Of a stretch of DNA of 33,800 nucleotides, positions 18,362 to 27,293 are shown one piece after another. The notes under the pieces are model-generated. The model was not told the DNA's origin. It did not search any database and saw only the letters and a list, made by a program, of their open reading frames with translations. Both the position numbers and the translations under genes were made by a program. Source of the DNA: Hyphomicrobium sp. (lineage in GTDB: Bacteria; Pseudomonadota; Alphaproteobacteria; Rhizobiales; Hyphomicrobiaceae); NCBI RefSeq assembly GCF_020852195.1, contig NZ_JADZBI010000009.1, positions 1 through 33,800 of the forward strand, given 5' to 3'. Position 1 is the stretch's first letter. Every line of letters starts with the position of its first letter.

Positions 18362-18468
18362 GAGTCTGAAGGCCGCAGTTCGAATCCGGCGCACCCTGAC
18401 CGAACGGCCCGCCCCGCGCAACCGTCATGACCGCCGCAGTGCTGACATGTCCGGGGCTCTGCGGACAC

Positions 18469-18500
18469 GTATCTGGATCCCGGCCTCCGCCGGGATGACG
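18469..18500. repeat. Palindromic repeat unit between rpiA and gor
   Basis: The unit reads GTATCTGGATCCCGGCC through CCGGGATGACG, with GGCCTCCGCC at its centre. It closely resembles the paired units at 4904-5000. It lies just after rpiA's stop and before gor, both on the minus strand, in a 154-base gap without other recognisable signals. Confidence 0.75.
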
Positions 18501-18515
18501 GTTGGGCATAGGCCG

Positions 18516-19238
18516 CTAAACGGCCTCCTGGTTCTCCCCGTAGCGCGCCTCGATCACCGAGACGCCTTCCGGACCGCCGATGACGGCCGCATCCGCGATG
18601 CCGAGGAACAGACCGTTCTCGACCACGCCGGGGATGAACTTCAGGGCCTCATCGAGCGACTCCGGATCGTCGATCTGGCCGAAGGCGCAATCGAAGATGT
18701 AGTTCCCGCCGTCCGTGATGAACGGATTGCCGTCGCGACCGAGCCTCAGCGTCACCTCGCCGTTGCAGCCGGAGTCCGCCGCCAGCATCTCGATCATGTT
18801 GCGCGTCGCCGTCACCCCGAAGCGCACCACCTCGACCGGCAACGGAAAGGAGCCGAGCTTGTCCACTTTCTTGGAGACATCCGCGATCACGATCATGCGG
18901 TCAGACGCGGTGGCAACGATCTTCTCGCGCAAGAGCGCGCCGCCGCCACCCTTGATCAGACGGAGCTCGCCGTCGAGCTCGTCGGCGCCGTCGATGGTGA
19001 GGTCGAGCAGCGGCGTCTCGTCCAGCGTCGTCAGCGGAATGCCGAGCTTGGCGGCGAGCGCACGGGTCTCCTCCGAGGTCGGCACGCAGAGCACCTGCAG
19101 CCCCGCGCGCACCTCGGCACCCAACAGCTCGACGAACCGGGACGCCGTCGAGCCCGTACCGAGACCCAGCCGCATGCGGGGCTCCACGAAGGTGAGGGCA
19201 TGCCGCGCCGCGGCCACCTTGTAGCTCTCAACCGACAT
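18516..19238 (-). CDS. rpiA: Ribose-5-phosphate isomerase A
   Basis: RpiA interconverts ribulose 5-phosphate and ribose 5-phosphate in the pentose phosphate pathway. The 240-residue protein shows the family blocks [11 protein letters not shown] near residue 27, DGADELD (catalytic acidic loop), [12 protein letters not shown] and the C-terminal [15 protein letters not shown]. The ATG at 19238 is chosen over 19289 because GGAAGGA lies just upstream of it and homology begins there. The rpiA-gor neighbourhood with a nearby gph is familiar from rhizobia. The gene is divergent from gph. Confidence 0.96.
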   Translation of the reverse strand: MSVESYKVAAARHALTFVEPRMRLGLGTGSTASRFVELLGAEVRAGLQVLCVPTSEETRALAAKLGIPLTTLDETPLLDLTIDGADELDGELRLIKGGGGALLREKIVATASDRMIVIADVSKKVDKLGSFPLPVEVVRFGVTATRNMIEMLAADSGCNGEVTLRLGRDGNPFITDGGNYIFDCAFGQIDDPESLDEALKFIPGVVENGLFLGIADAAVIGGPEGVSVIEARYGENQEAV

Positions 19239-19357
19239 CCCGTGTCCTTCCAAAGGTCTCTGTCTGCCAGCCGTTCGGCGGGAGGGCAAGCGTCAAGAGC
19301 TACCAAAAACCGGGAAAGGTCCCCTGGGACAAGGCGCAGCCTTGCGGCCCCGGCGCG

Positions 19358-20071
19358 ATGCGCCTAAACGAAGCCATGCAAAATGCGACCCTCGTCTTCG
19401 ATCTCGACGGTACGCTCGTCGATTCGCTCCCTGATCTCGTCGCGGCCACCAACCACGCGCTGTCCGATCTCTCGCTGCCGCTCGTTCCGGCGGAAACGCT
19501 GCGCAGGACGGTCGGGTTCGGCGCACGGCGCATGATCGTTGAAGGGCTCAACCAGACCGGCCTCACGCTGCCGGAGCCCGACCTCGACCGCCTGCTCGCG
19601 CGCTTCCTCGCCTATTACGAGCCCAACATCGCACGCGAGACGCGCCCGTTCGAGGGCGCCGTGGCGGCACTCGAGGACTTCCGCGCCGCTGGCGCCCGTC
19701 TTGCCATCTGCACCAACAAGCGCCTGTCGCTCGCCGAGCATCTGCTCAAGGAGTTGGCCATCGACGGCCTGTTCGACGCCGTTGCCGGCCGGGACAGCTT
19801 TCCGGTCTACAAGCCCCATCCCGACCATGTGCGGGGGGCCGTCCGCATGGCGGGCGGCGACCTCACGTCCGCGGTCATGATTGGCGATACGGGCATCGAC
19901 ATCGCCGCCGCCCGTGCCGCCGACATCCCGGTCGTCGGCTGTGCCTTCGGCTATTCGGAAGCGCCCATCGAGACCCTGAAGCCCGACGCGGTGATCTCCC
20001 ACTTCCGGGAGCTGGACGCGGCGATCCGCCCACTGCTGGCCAGAACCGCCGCTCCGGCGAGCCAAAGTTAA
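19358..20071 (+). CDS. gph: Phosphoglycolate phosphatase (HAD superfamily)
   Basis: The 237-residue protein is a HAD hydrolase of the Gph group, which removes phosphoglycolate arising from DNA repair or oxygenase side reactions. HAD motif I is FDLDGTLVDS, with nucleophile and acid-base aspartates at 15 and 17. Motif II is CTNKR, the KPHPD segment gives the conserved lysine, and motif IV is MIGDTGIDI. A helical cap lies between motifs I and II. Either ATG 19358 or 19376 could be the start; neither has a clear ribosome site. Substrate assignment within the HAD family is by overall resemblance and by its place beside rpiA, so it could be a related sugar-phosphatase. Confidence 0.88.
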   Translation: MRLNEAMQNATLVFDLDGTLVDSLPDLVAATNHALSDLSLPLVPAETLRRTVGFGARRMIVEGLNQTGLTLPEPDLDRLLARFLAYYEPNIARETRPFEGAVAALEDFRAAGARLAICTNKRLSLAEHLLKELAIDGLFDAVAGRDSFPVYKPHPDHVRGAVRMAGGDLTSAVMIGDTGIDIAAARAADIPVVGCAFGYSEAPIETLKPDAVISHFRELDAAIRPLLARTAAPASQS

Positions 20072-20109
20072 TACGAAATTCATAAGCAATTCCGATAGGA
20101 AGCCGCGGT

Positions 20110-20126
20110 GCCCCGCCGATCGGGGC
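20110..20126 (+). terminator. Weak hairpin downstream of gph
   Basis: GCCCCG, a 5-base loop and CGGGGC form a perfect 6-base stem about 38 bases after the gph stop. No T-run follows, so intrinsic termination is doubtful. Confidence 0.25.
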
Positions 20127-20160
20127 TGAAGCTTTGAAATCCACGGGAACGGCGGGTCGT

Positions 20161-20189
20161 TTGACAGTGGGCCGTTCCTCTCCCATGTT
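20161..20189 (+). promoter_or_regulatory. Candidate promoter for topA
   Basis: TTGACA (20161-20166), a 17-base spacer, and CATGTT (20184-20189) lie about 120 bases before the topA ATG. The -35 box is perfect and the -10 box is weak. It would give a long leader. Confidence 0.35.
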
Positions 20190-20307
20190 CCCGGCCCGAG
20201 TTTCCAACATGGAACCGTCCGCGCAGCGCACCGCGTCGGACAATCTTAGGTAGAGCGCGGCAGCGGACTGGCCGCCTGCCCGAACGTTCGAGGCCGAGAA
20301 ACCGCAT

Positions 20308-23055
20308 ATGAATGTCGTCATCGTGGAATCCGCCGCCAAGGCCAAGACGATCAACAAGTACCTGGGCAGCAACTATAAAGTGCTGGCCTCCTTCGGCCAC
20401 GTGCGCGATCTGCCGTCGAAGGACGGCTCCGTCGTTCCCGACAAGGACTTCGAGATGACCTGGGAGATCGACAGCGGCTCCCAGAAGATCATCCGCGAGA
20501 TCGCGGACGCCGTCAAAAAGGCCGACAAGCTGATTCTGGCCACCGACCCCGATCGCGAGGGCGAGGCCATCTCCTGGCACCTTTTGGAGATCCTGGACCA
20601 GAAGAAGGCACTGAAGAAAGGGCTCGAGATCGAGCGCGTGGCCTTCAACGCCGTCACCAAGCAGGCCATCCTGGCCGCCATCGCGGCCCCGCGCCAGATC
20701 GACGAGCCCCTCGTCGACGCCTACCTCGCCCGCCGCGCGCTCGACTACCTGGTCGGTTTCACGCTCTCGCCCGTGCTCTGGCGCAAGCTGCCGGGTGCGC
20801 GCTCGGCGGGCCGCGTGCAGTCCGTAGCGCTGCGCCTCGTCTGCGACCGCGAGGCCGAGATCGAGGCTTTCAGGACCGACGAGTACTGGACCATCGAGGC
20901 CACCCTCGCCACCCGGTCCGGCGACGAGTTCCCGGCCCGCCTGCAGGCCATTGACGGCACGACGCTGAAGAAGCTCGACATCAAGGACGAGGCCACCGCC
21001 TTCGCCATCAAGCGCGCCATCGAGAAGGGCCAGTTCCGCGTCGTCTCGGTCGAGAGCCGCGACGTGAAGCGCAATCCCTATGCGCCCTTCGCCACCTCGA
21101 CGCTGCAGATGGACGCCTCCCGCAAGCTCGGCTTCTCCGCCAAGCAGACCATGCAGGTGGCCCAGCGCCTCTACGAGGGTGTCGACGTCGGCGGCGAGAC
21201 CGTGGGCCTTATCACCTACATGCGAACGGACGGCGTCACTATCATCCCCGAGGCGATCAACGCCATCCGCGGCATGATCGCGCGCGAATACTCCCAGCGT
21301 TACGTCGCGCCCTTCGTGCGCGAATACAAGACCAAGGCCAAGAACGCGCAGGAGGCGCACGAGGCCATCCGCCCGACCGACGTGACACGCACGCCGGCTT
21401 CCGTCGCCCGCTACCTCGACAAGGACCAGGCCCGCCTCTACGAGCTGATCTGGAAGCGCGCCGTGGCGAGCCAGATGGCCTCCGCCGAGTTCAAGCAGAC
21501 CACCGCCGACATCGAGGTCAAGGGCCGCGACGGCAAGACCTACACGCTGCGCGCCACCGGCTCGGTGATCCAGTTCGATGGCTTCCTCAAGGTCTACGAC
21601 GAGGGCCGCGACGACCGCGTCATGACCCTCAACAAGGGCAAGGACGACACCTCCGACGAGGACGACACGAGCCGCCGCCTGCCGCCGCTCGCAAGCGGCG
21701 ACACCCTTTCCGACCGCGCCGTCGAGGCCGAGCAGCACTTCACGCAGCCGCCGCCGCGCTATTCCGAGGCGAGCCTCGTCAAGAAGATGGAGGAGCTCGG
21801 CATCGGCCGCCCGTCGACCTATGCCTCGACGCTCGCCGTGCTGCAGGAGCGCGACTACGTCCGCATCGACAAGAAACGGCTGATCCCCGAGGACAAGGGC
21901 CGCCTCGTCATCGCCTTCCTCGAGAGCTTCTTCAAGAAGTACGTCGAATTCGACTTCACCGCCGACCTCGAGGAGAAGCTCGATCTCATCTCGGCCGGTG
22001 ACCTGGAGTACAAGCAGGTGCTGCGCGATTTCTGGCGCGACTTCACGGGCGCGGTCAACGAGATCAAGGACCTCCGCGTCGGCGACGTGCTCGAGGCCCT
22101 GAACGAGCTTCTCGGCCCGCACATCTTTCCTCCCAAGGAGGACGGCTCTGACCCGCGCCTCTGCCCGAAGTGCGGCACCGGCCGCCTCTCGCTCAAGGTT
22201 TCGAGCAAGAACGGCGCCTTCATCGGCTGCGGCAACTATCCGGACTGCAAGTACACGCGCCAGCTCACCGGCGACGCCACCGGCACCGACGGCGACCGCG
22301 AGCTCGGTTTCGATCCCGACAGCGGCCTTCCCGTGCTGGTCAAGAGTGGCCGCTTCGGCCCCTACCTGCAGCTCGGCGAAGGCGAAGGCGACGAGAAACC
22401 CAAGCGCTCGTCGATCCCGAAGGGCATCGACGCCGCCACCATCGACCTGGAGAAGGCGCTGCAGCTTCTCTCGCTGCCGCGCGAGGTCGGCATCCATCCC
22501 GAGACCGGTACCCCGATCGTCGCGGGCCTCGGCCGCTACGGACCCTTCATCCAGCACGACGGCACCTACGCCAACGTCGACAGCATCGACGAGGTGTTCA
22601 GCATCGGCCTTAACCGCGCCGTGACGCTGCTCGCCGAGAAGCGCGCCGGCAAGAGCGGACGCTTCGGCCGCGCGGCGGTGAAGACGGTGCTGAAGGACCT
22701 CGGTGAGCATCCGGGCGGCGGCGGCAAGATCCAGGTGCTGGACGGCAAGTACGGCCCCTACGTGAGCTGGAACAAGGTCAACGCCACCGTGCCGAAAGGC
22801 ACGAACCCCGAGACGCTCGCGATCGACGACGCCATTCGCCTGCTCCAGGAGCGCATCGCCAAGGGCGGCGGCAAGAAGCCCGCGAAGAAGGCCGCCGCCA
22901 AGCCGAAGGCCGCCAAGGAGACGAAGGCAACGGAGGACGACGCCGAGGCCAAGCCTGCCAAGGCCAAGTCGAAACCGAAGGCCACCAAGGCACCGAGCAA
23001 GAAGCCGGCAGCCAAGCCGAAGAAAAGCGCGGCCAAAGCCGGCGCGGAAAGCTGA
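20308..23055 (+). CDS. topA: DNA topoisomerase I
   Basis: TopA relaxes negative supercoils by single-strand passage. The 915-residue protein begins with the Toprim domain (VIVESAAKAKTI near residue 5, DPDREGE near residue 85). The type IA core follows, with the catalytic tyrosine in LITYMRTDG. One four-cysteine zinc ribbon is present (Cys619, 622, 641 and 647). After it come repeats of the form RFGPYLQLG, RYGPFIQHDG and KYGPYVSW. The protein ends in a long Lys/Ala/Pro-rich tail (about the last 55 residues), probably a nonspecific DNA-binding arm common in alphaproteobacteria. It leads a plus-strand group with rnr, DUF983, Nudix and rpmG. A very long antisense open frame here is a codon-bias artefact. 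Confidence 0.98.
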   Translation: MNVVIVESAAKAKTINKYLGSNYKVLASFGHVRDLPSKDGSVVPDKDFEMTWEIDSGSQKIIREIADAVKKADKLILATDPDREGEAISWHLLEILDQKKALKKGLEIERVAFNAVTKQAILAAIAAPRQIDEPLVDAYLARRALDYLVGFTLSPVLWRKLPGARSAGRVQSVALRLVCDREAEIEAFRTDEYWTIEATLATRSGDEFPARLQAIDGTTLKKLDIKDEATAFAIKRAIEKGQFRVVSVESRDVKRNPYAPFATSTLQMDASRKLGFSAKQTMQVAQRLYEGVDVGGETVGLITYMRTDGVTIIPEAINAIRGMIAREYSQRYVAPFVREYKTKAKNAQEAHEAIRPTDVTRTPASVARYLDKDQARLYELIWKRAVASQMASAEFKQTTADIEVKGRDGKTYTLRATGSVIQFDGFLKVYDEGRDDRVMTLNKGKDDTSDEDDTSRRLPPLASGDTLSDRAVEAEQHFTQPPPRYSEASLVKKMEELGIGRPSTYASTLAVLQERDYVRIDKKRLIPEDKGRLVIAFLESFFKKYVEFDFTADLEEKLDLISAGDLEYKQVLRDFWRDFTGAVNEIKDLRVGDVLEALNELLGPHIFPPKEDGSDPRLCPKCGTGRLSLKVSSKNGAFIGCGNYPDCKYTRQLTGDATGTDGDRELGFDPDSGLPVLVKSGRFGPYLQLGEGEGDEKPKRSSIPKGIDAATIDLEKALQLLSLPREVGIHPETGTPIVAGLGRYGPFIQHDGTYANVDSIDEVFSIGLNRAVTLLAEKRAGKSGRFGRAAVKTVLKDLGEHPGGGGKIQVLDGKYGPYVSWNKVNATVPKGTNPETLAIDDAIRLLQERIAKGGGKKPAKKAAAKPKAAKETKATEDDAEAKPAKAKSKPKATKAPSKKPAAKPKKSAAKAGAES

Positions 23056-23090
23056 GCGCATGGTCTCATCCGACGCTCTCACCACGACCG

Positions 23091-23250
23091 CCCATCCACT
23101 CCGTCATGGCCGCGTCGATGCAAAGCATCGCTCCGCGATGACGGCGGCCATCCACGCAAGTGTCCGCGCTTGCGACACATGCGAGAACACACCCACGTTG
23201 AAACTTGTCGTGGGTGCCCGCCGGCGCGGGCGGCCGGGACACAGACACAC
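23091..23250. repeat. Diverged palindromic sequences between topA and rnr
   Basis: The gap contains CGTCATGGCCGC with a facing GCGATGACGGCGGCCAT, then further on GTCGTGGGTGCCCGCC and GGCCGGGACAC. These look like decayed members of the window's palindrome family. They have the GTCAT and GGGAC ends, but the match is partial. Confidence 0.35.
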
Positions 23251-23268
23251 GACCGCATAGGTCTCCCC

Positions 23269-25590
23269 ATGGCCAGAAAGCCACCCGCGAAACGTCCAGG
23301 GCCTAAGGGAGCCCGGAAAGGCTTTCGCCAGGCACCGGCCAGGCGGCGACCGCCGGGCGACGACGCACTGCCCTCGCGCGAGGAGATCCTGACCTTCCTC
23401 AACGAGCATGAGGGCGCGGCAGGCAAGCGCGAGATCGCGCGCGCGTTCAAGGTCAAGGGCGAGGCCCGCACGGCACTTAAACGCCTGCTCGCAGAGATGA
23501 CGGACGAAGGCGTGCTCTCCGGCACGCGCAAGGATCTGCGCGAGAGGGGCAAGCTGCCGCCCGTCACCGTGCTCGAGGTCACCGGCCGCGACAGCGACGG
23601 CGACCTGATCGCACGCCCCGCCGTGTGGAAGGACGCGGACGGCACGCCGCCGGCCGTCCTCGTGCTCACGCATCGCGCCCGCGGCGAGGAGCGGGACGCC
23701 GCCATCGGCATCGGCGACCGCATCCTCGCCCGCGTCACCGCGCTCGACCAGCCCGACGTCGAAGGCCTCGCCTACGAGGCCGAGGCCATCAGGATCCTGC
23801 CGCGCGACAAGCGCCGCCTGCTCGGCATCTACCGCACCCGCAAGGACGGCGGCGGCACCATCGAGCCCATCGACCGCAAGGAGCTGCGCGCCTGGTCCGT
23901 CCGCCCCGGCAACGACGGCGACGCCAAGGACGGCGACCTCGTCCGCTTCGATCTTTCCGCGAAGCACCGCCAGTCTGTCACGGAGGCGCGCGTGCTCGAG
24001 ACGCTGGGCAATCCGGACGACCAGCGCAAGATCAGCCTCATCGCCGTGCACGCGCACGGGCTTCCCGACGACTTCCCGGCCACCGTCATCGCCGAGAGCG
24101 AGGCACTGCCGGCGTTCAGCGCCGAGGGCCGCGCGGACCTGCGCAAGACGCCTCTGCTGACCATCGATCCCGTTGACGCCCGCGACCACGACGACGCCGT
24201 CTACGCCGAGCCCGATCCCGATCCGCGTAACCGCGGCGGCCATGTCGTGATCGTCGCCATCGCCGACGTGGCCCACTACGTGCGCCCGGGCACGCGCCTC
24301 GACAAGGAGGCCCAGCTCCGCGGCAACTCGGTCTATTTTCCCGACCGCGTGGTGCCGATGCTGCCCGAGCGCATCTCGAACGACCTCTGCTCGCTGCGCG
24401 AGCTGGAGGAGCGGCCGTGTCTCGCCGTGCGCATGGTCTTCGACGCGGGAGGAAAGAAGCGCCGGCACACGTTCGAGCGCGCCGTGATGCGGAGCGCCGC
24501 CAAGCTCAGCTACCAGGAGGCCCAGGCCGCCATCGACGGCAACGTGAGCGCCAAGTGCGCGCCGCTTATGCAGTGCGCACTCGAGCCACTGTGGCGGGCC
24601 TACGCCGCACTCTCCCGCGCTCGTGACGAGCGCCAGCCGCTCGACCTCGATCTGCCCGAGCGCAAGATCCAGCTCAATGCCGAAGGCCGCGTCGCCCGCG
24701 TCGTCATACCCGAGCGGCTCGACGCCCACCGCCTGATCGAGGAGTTCATGATCCAGGCCAACGTCGCCGCCGCCGAGACGCTGGAGCAGGCCAAGACGCC
24801 CCTCGTCTACCGCGTGCACGACGAGCCCTCGAAAGAGAAGCTGAAGAACCTGCGCGACTTCCTCGAGACCCTTGACCTTAAGCTCGCCGCCGGCACCGGT
24901 CTCAAGCCCGAGGCGTTCAACCGCATTCTCGCGCGCGCCAAGACGCTGCCTGTCCCGGAGCTCGTCAACGAGGTCATCCTGCGTTCGCAGGCCCAGGCGG
25001 AGTACACGCCGGCGAACATCGGCCACTTCGGCCTCAACCTCACCCAGTACGCGCACTTCACCTCACCGATCCGCCGTTACGCCGATCTCCTTGTCCACCG
25101 TGCGCTGATCCGCGGCCTGAAGCTCGGCCCGGACGGCATCGAGGACCAGGAGATCGCGCGCCTCTCCGACACCGCGAAGGAGATCTCCGAAGCCGAGCGC
25201 CGCGCCATGGCCGCCGAGCGCGAGACCATCGACCGCCTCATCGCCGCCCACCTCGCCGACCGCATCGGCGCCACCTTCGAAGGGCGCATCGCCGGCGTCA
25301 CCCGCTCGGGCCTGTTCGTGAAGCTCAAGGACACCGGCGCCGACGGCTTCGTGCCGGTCTCGACGCTCGGCCGCGATTTCTTCTCGCACATCGAGGAGGC
25401 GCACGCGCTCGTGGGCAACCGCAGCGGCGAGACATACCAGCTCGGCGACACGGTGACGGTCCGCCTCGTCGAGGCCATCCCGACCGCGGGCGCCCTACGC
25501 TTCGAGGTGCTGACGCCCGGCAAGACCGGCGCGATCAAGCACCTGAGGGGCGCCGAGCGCATCCGTCGCCGCTTCGGCAGGCGCCGCTGA
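23269..25590 (+). CDS. rnr: Ribonuclease R
   Basis: RNase R is a processive 3'-5' exoribonuclease that degrades structured RNA. The 773-residue protein starts with a basic tail (MARKPPAKRPGPKG). An N-terminal winged-helix region follows (REEILTFLNEHEGAAGKREIARAF), then cold-shock-type beta domains. The RNB catalytic domain shows LTIDPVDARDHDDAVYAE with the metal-binding aspartates, then HYVRPGTRLDKEA and the HFTSPIRRYADL motif. A C-terminal S1 domain (FEGRIAGVTRSGLFVKL) is last. The ATG at 23269 is preferred because the upstream extension to 23170 lies in repeat sequence. It follows topA as in many Hyphomicrobiales. Confidence 0.97.
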   Translation: MARKPPAKRPGPKGARKGFRQAPARRRPPGDDALPSREEILTFLNEHEGAAGKREIARAFKVKGEARTALKRLLAEMTDEGVLSGTRKDLRERGKLPPVTVLEVTGRDSDGDLIARPAVWKDADGTPPAVLVLTHRARGEERDAAIGIGDRILARVTALDQPDVEGLAYEAEAIRILPRDKRRLLGIYRTRKDGGGTIEPIDRKELRAWSVRPGNDGDAKDGDLVRFDLSAKHRQSVTEARVLETLGNPDDQRKISLIAVHAHGLPDDFPATVIAESEALPAFSAEGRADLRKTPLLTIDPVDARDHDDAVYAEPDPDPRNRGGHVVIVAIADVAHYVRPGTRLDKEAQLRGNSVYFPDRVVPMLPERISNDLCSLRELEERPCLAVRMVFDAGGKKRRHTFERAVMRSAAKLSYQEAQAAIDGNVSAKCAPLMQCALEPLWRAYAALSRARDERQPLDLDLPERKIQLNAEGRVARVVIPERLDAHRLIEEFMIQANVAAAETLEQAKTPLVYRVHDEPSKEKLKNLRDFLETLDLKLAAGTGLKPEAFNRILARAKTLPVPELVNEVILRSQAQAEYTPANIGHFGLNLTQYAHFTSPIRRYADLLVHRALIRGLKLGPDGIEDQEIARLSDTAKEISEAERRAMAAERETIDRLIAAHLADRIGATFEGRIAGVTRSGLFVKLKDTGADGFVPVSTLGRDFFSHIEEAHALVGNRSGETYQLGDTVTVRLVEAIPTAGALRFEVLTPGKTGAIKHLRGAERIRRRFGRRR

Positions 25591-25672
25591 CGGGCTGCAA
25601 GGCGAAGCTAGGGACGATACGAAGAGCGATAAATGTCGCGTTTGAGCGCGCGATCATTGCGACTATGTAGGA

Positions 25673-26131
25673 ATGGATGAAGACGGGATCCGCATGATCG
25701 AGTTCGACTCTCCAGCGCCCACGGCCGACACCCAGCCGAGGCGCGACATCAAGATCGCCATGCTGCGCGGCTGGCGGCAGCGATGCCCCGCGTGCGGCAA
25801 GGGTGCTTTGTATCGCAAGTATCTCAAGGTCGCCGAGACCTGCCCGGCCTGCGGCGAGGAGTTGCACCATCAGCGTGCCGACGATGCGCCGCCCTACTTC
25901 ACCATGGTCATCGTTGGCCACGTGGTGGTCGGCGGCGTCCTCATGCTGGAGAAGGCCGTCGCGCCGCCGAGCTGGGTGCATATGGTCCTCTGGCTTCCGC
26001 TGACGGTCATCATGAGCCTCGTGCTGCTGCCGCGGGTGAAAGGCGCGCTGGTCGGACTGCAATGGGCACTGCGCATGCACGGCTTCGGCGACGACGCCGA
26101 TGCGCCCGTTCCCGATCCCGGCGCTCGCTGA
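25673..26131 (+). CDS. DUF983 family membrane protein
   Basis: The 152-residue protein has two CPxCG knuckles (RCPACGKG and TCPACGEE, about 18 residues apart) that probably bind zinc. The conserved ADDAPPYFTM follows, and then two hydrophobic segments (VIVGHVVVGGVLML and MVLWLPLTVIMSLVLLP). The function of DUF983 is not established. It lies between rnr and the Nudix gene with short spacing and is a fixed member of this cluster in related genomes. The start at 25673 or the second ATG at 25694 are both possible; ribosome sites are weak for both. Confidence 0.88.
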   Translation: MDEDGIRMIEFDSPAPTADTQPRRDIKIAMLRGWRQRCPACGKGALYRKYLKVAETCPACGEELHHQRADDAPPYFTMVIVGHVVVGGVLMLEKAVAPPSWVHMVLWLPLTVIMSLVLLPRVKGALVGLQWALRMHGFGDDADAPVPDPGAR

Positions 26132-26146
26132 GGGCCGAGGCACGCC

Positions 26147-26884
26147 ATGGCAGAGAGACCCGCAAGCGTCGCGACTGCGCAGCGCACCAGGCTGAGGCCA
26201 CGCGACGCCGCGACCCTTCTCGTCATCGACCACTCCGCCGCGACGCCGCGCGTGCTGATGGGACGGAGGCGCCCCGATCAGGTGTTCCTGCCCGACACCT
26301 TCGTTTTCCCCGGCGGACGCGTTGAAGCCGCCGACAGAACTTTCGCGCGCCACCACCCGCTGCCGCCCCGCGAGGCAGCGTGCCTGAAGATCGCCATGCG
26401 CGGCCGCGCCTCGGACCTCCGCGCCGCCGCCCTGGCACTCGCCGCTGTGCGCGAGACGTTCGAGGAGACCGGCTTCATCGTCGGCGAGCGTTCACCCCAT
26501 GACGGTTCGGGCCCTGCGGGGGGATGGAGCGGGTTCCTTGCCGAAGGCTTCCGGCCGCGGCTCGGCAGGCTCGCCTTCTTTGCCCGCGCCATCACGCCGC
26601 CCGGACGGGCGCGCCGCTACGACACGCGCTTCTTCATCGTCGACGCGGCCGAGGTCGCCCACCGCGCAGCCTCCATGGACGGCGAGCTGCTCGACATCGA
26701 CTGGTTCACCATCGACCATGCGAGGCGCCTGAAGCTGCCGTCGATCACGCGGCATGTGCTGGAGGACCTCGCCCGGCATCTCGCACGCCCGAAGCGCGAG
26801 ATCGGCGCCGGCACGGTACCCTTCTATTTTCACCGTCACGGCCGACAGGAGCGCCTGCTACTGCAGCGTGCCGCCGGAAAATGA
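26147..26884 (+). CDS. Nudix hydrolase with an interrupted Nudix box
   Basis: Nudix enzymes cleave nucleoside diphosphates linked to another group. The 245-residue protein has the start of the box in FPGGRVEAAD and the catalytic part REtfEETGFIVG (AVRETFEETG). Some 45 residues separate the two parts, where the classical spacing is much shorter. This layout is seen in the NUDT19-like and CoA-diphosphatase-like groups, so an acyl-CoA or similar substrate is possible but unproven. All the acidic residues of REtfEE are present. It starts 15 bases after the DUF983 gene and is probably translated from the same message. Confidence 0.85.
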   Translation: MAERPASVATAQRTRLRPRDAATLLVIDHSAATPRVLMGRRRPDQVFLPDTFVFPGGRVEAADRTFARHHPLPPREAACLKIAMRGRASDLRAAALALAAVRETFEETGFIVGERSPHDGSGPAGGWSGFLAEGFRPRLGRLAFFARAITPPGRARRYDTRFFIVDAAEVAHRAASMDGELLDIDWFTIDHARRLKLPSITRHVLEDLARHLARPKREIGAGTVPFYFHRHGRQERLLLQRAAGK

Positions 26885-26946
26885 ACGCCGCGCAAGCCAC
26901 GCATTTCTACGCGACGAAAGCGCAAACTTGGGCCCGGTCAACGCGC

Positions 26947-26974
26947 TTGACACCAAAGGCGCGGGCAGTATGTT
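26947..26974 (+). promoter_or_regulatory. Probable rpmG promoter
   Basis: TTGACA (26947-26952), a 16-base spacer, and TATGTT (26969-26974) lie about 45 bases before the rpmG start. This is a good housekeeping promoter, and it suggests the ribosomal protein gene has its own transcript apart from the Nudix gene. Confidence 0.6.
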
Positions 26975-27019
26975 GCCCAATCCAAATTTGAGACGCTCCC
27001 TTTCGAGGTCAAAAGACCA

Positions 27020-27187
27020 ATGGCCAAGCAGATCACCCAGAAGATCAAGCTGCTCTCGACAGCGAAGACCGGCTTCTTCTACGTCACGAAGAAGAACCCG
27101 CGCACTGCAACGGAAAAGCTCGTTTTCCGGCGCTACGACCCGGTCGTGCGCAAGCACGTCGAATTCAAGGAAACGAAGATTAAGTAA
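27020..27187 (+). CDS. rpmG: 50S ribosomal protein L33
   Basis: The 55-residue protein starts [20 protein letters not shown] and ends VEFKETKIK, a clear bacterial L33. It has no cysteines, so it is the zinc-independent form. It is a structural component of the large ribosomal subunit near the E site. The gene ends a cluster that begins at topA and has its own promoter candidate upstream. Confidence 0.97.
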   Translation: MAKQITQKIKLLSTAKTGFFYVTKKNPRTATEKLVFRRYDPVVRKHVEFKETKIK

Positions 27188-27192
27188 GCGCA

Positions 27193-27213
27193 CGCCGCGC
27201 CCGCGGGGCGGCG
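27193..27213 (+). terminator. Weak GC hairpin after rpmG
   Basis: CGCCGC and GCGGCG form a perfect 6-base stem with a 9-base loop, starting 6 bases after the rpmG stop. The following bases are ACAAAAGG, so there is no T-run. It may slow or stabilise the 3' end rather than terminate transcription. Confidence 0.3.
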
Positions 27214-27293
27214 ACAAAAGGGTCGCTCATGCCGCGGCCCGCTTCCGAACCAGCGCCCGGAAGCCGGAAATCACCTGATTTTAGGGAAGGCCC

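Noticed and set aside
16655-18430. A 591-codon plus-strand frame over the SDR and gor genes
   Set aside because: It crosses two well-supported minus-strand genes and their gap; this is a codon-bias shadow.
22880-23055. The Lys/Ala-rich end of TopA as a repeat expansion or fused histone-like domain
   Set aside because: Basic tails of this kind are usual on alphaproteobacterial topoisomerase I and do not indicate a fusion.
20080-23085. A 1001-codon open frame antisense to topA
   Set aside because: The plus strand encodes an unmistakable topoisomerase I. In high-GC DNA with strong third-position bias the antisense frame stays open by chance, and the translation is low-complexity Leu/Gly/Val/Asp-rich without motifs.
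23104-25056. A 650-codon minus-strand frame over rnr
   Set aside because: It is antisense to ribonuclease R, with no motifs or ribosome site.
27193-27213. A strong rho-independent terminator for rpmG
   Set aside because: The stem is good but no T-run follows; kept only as a weak hairpin.
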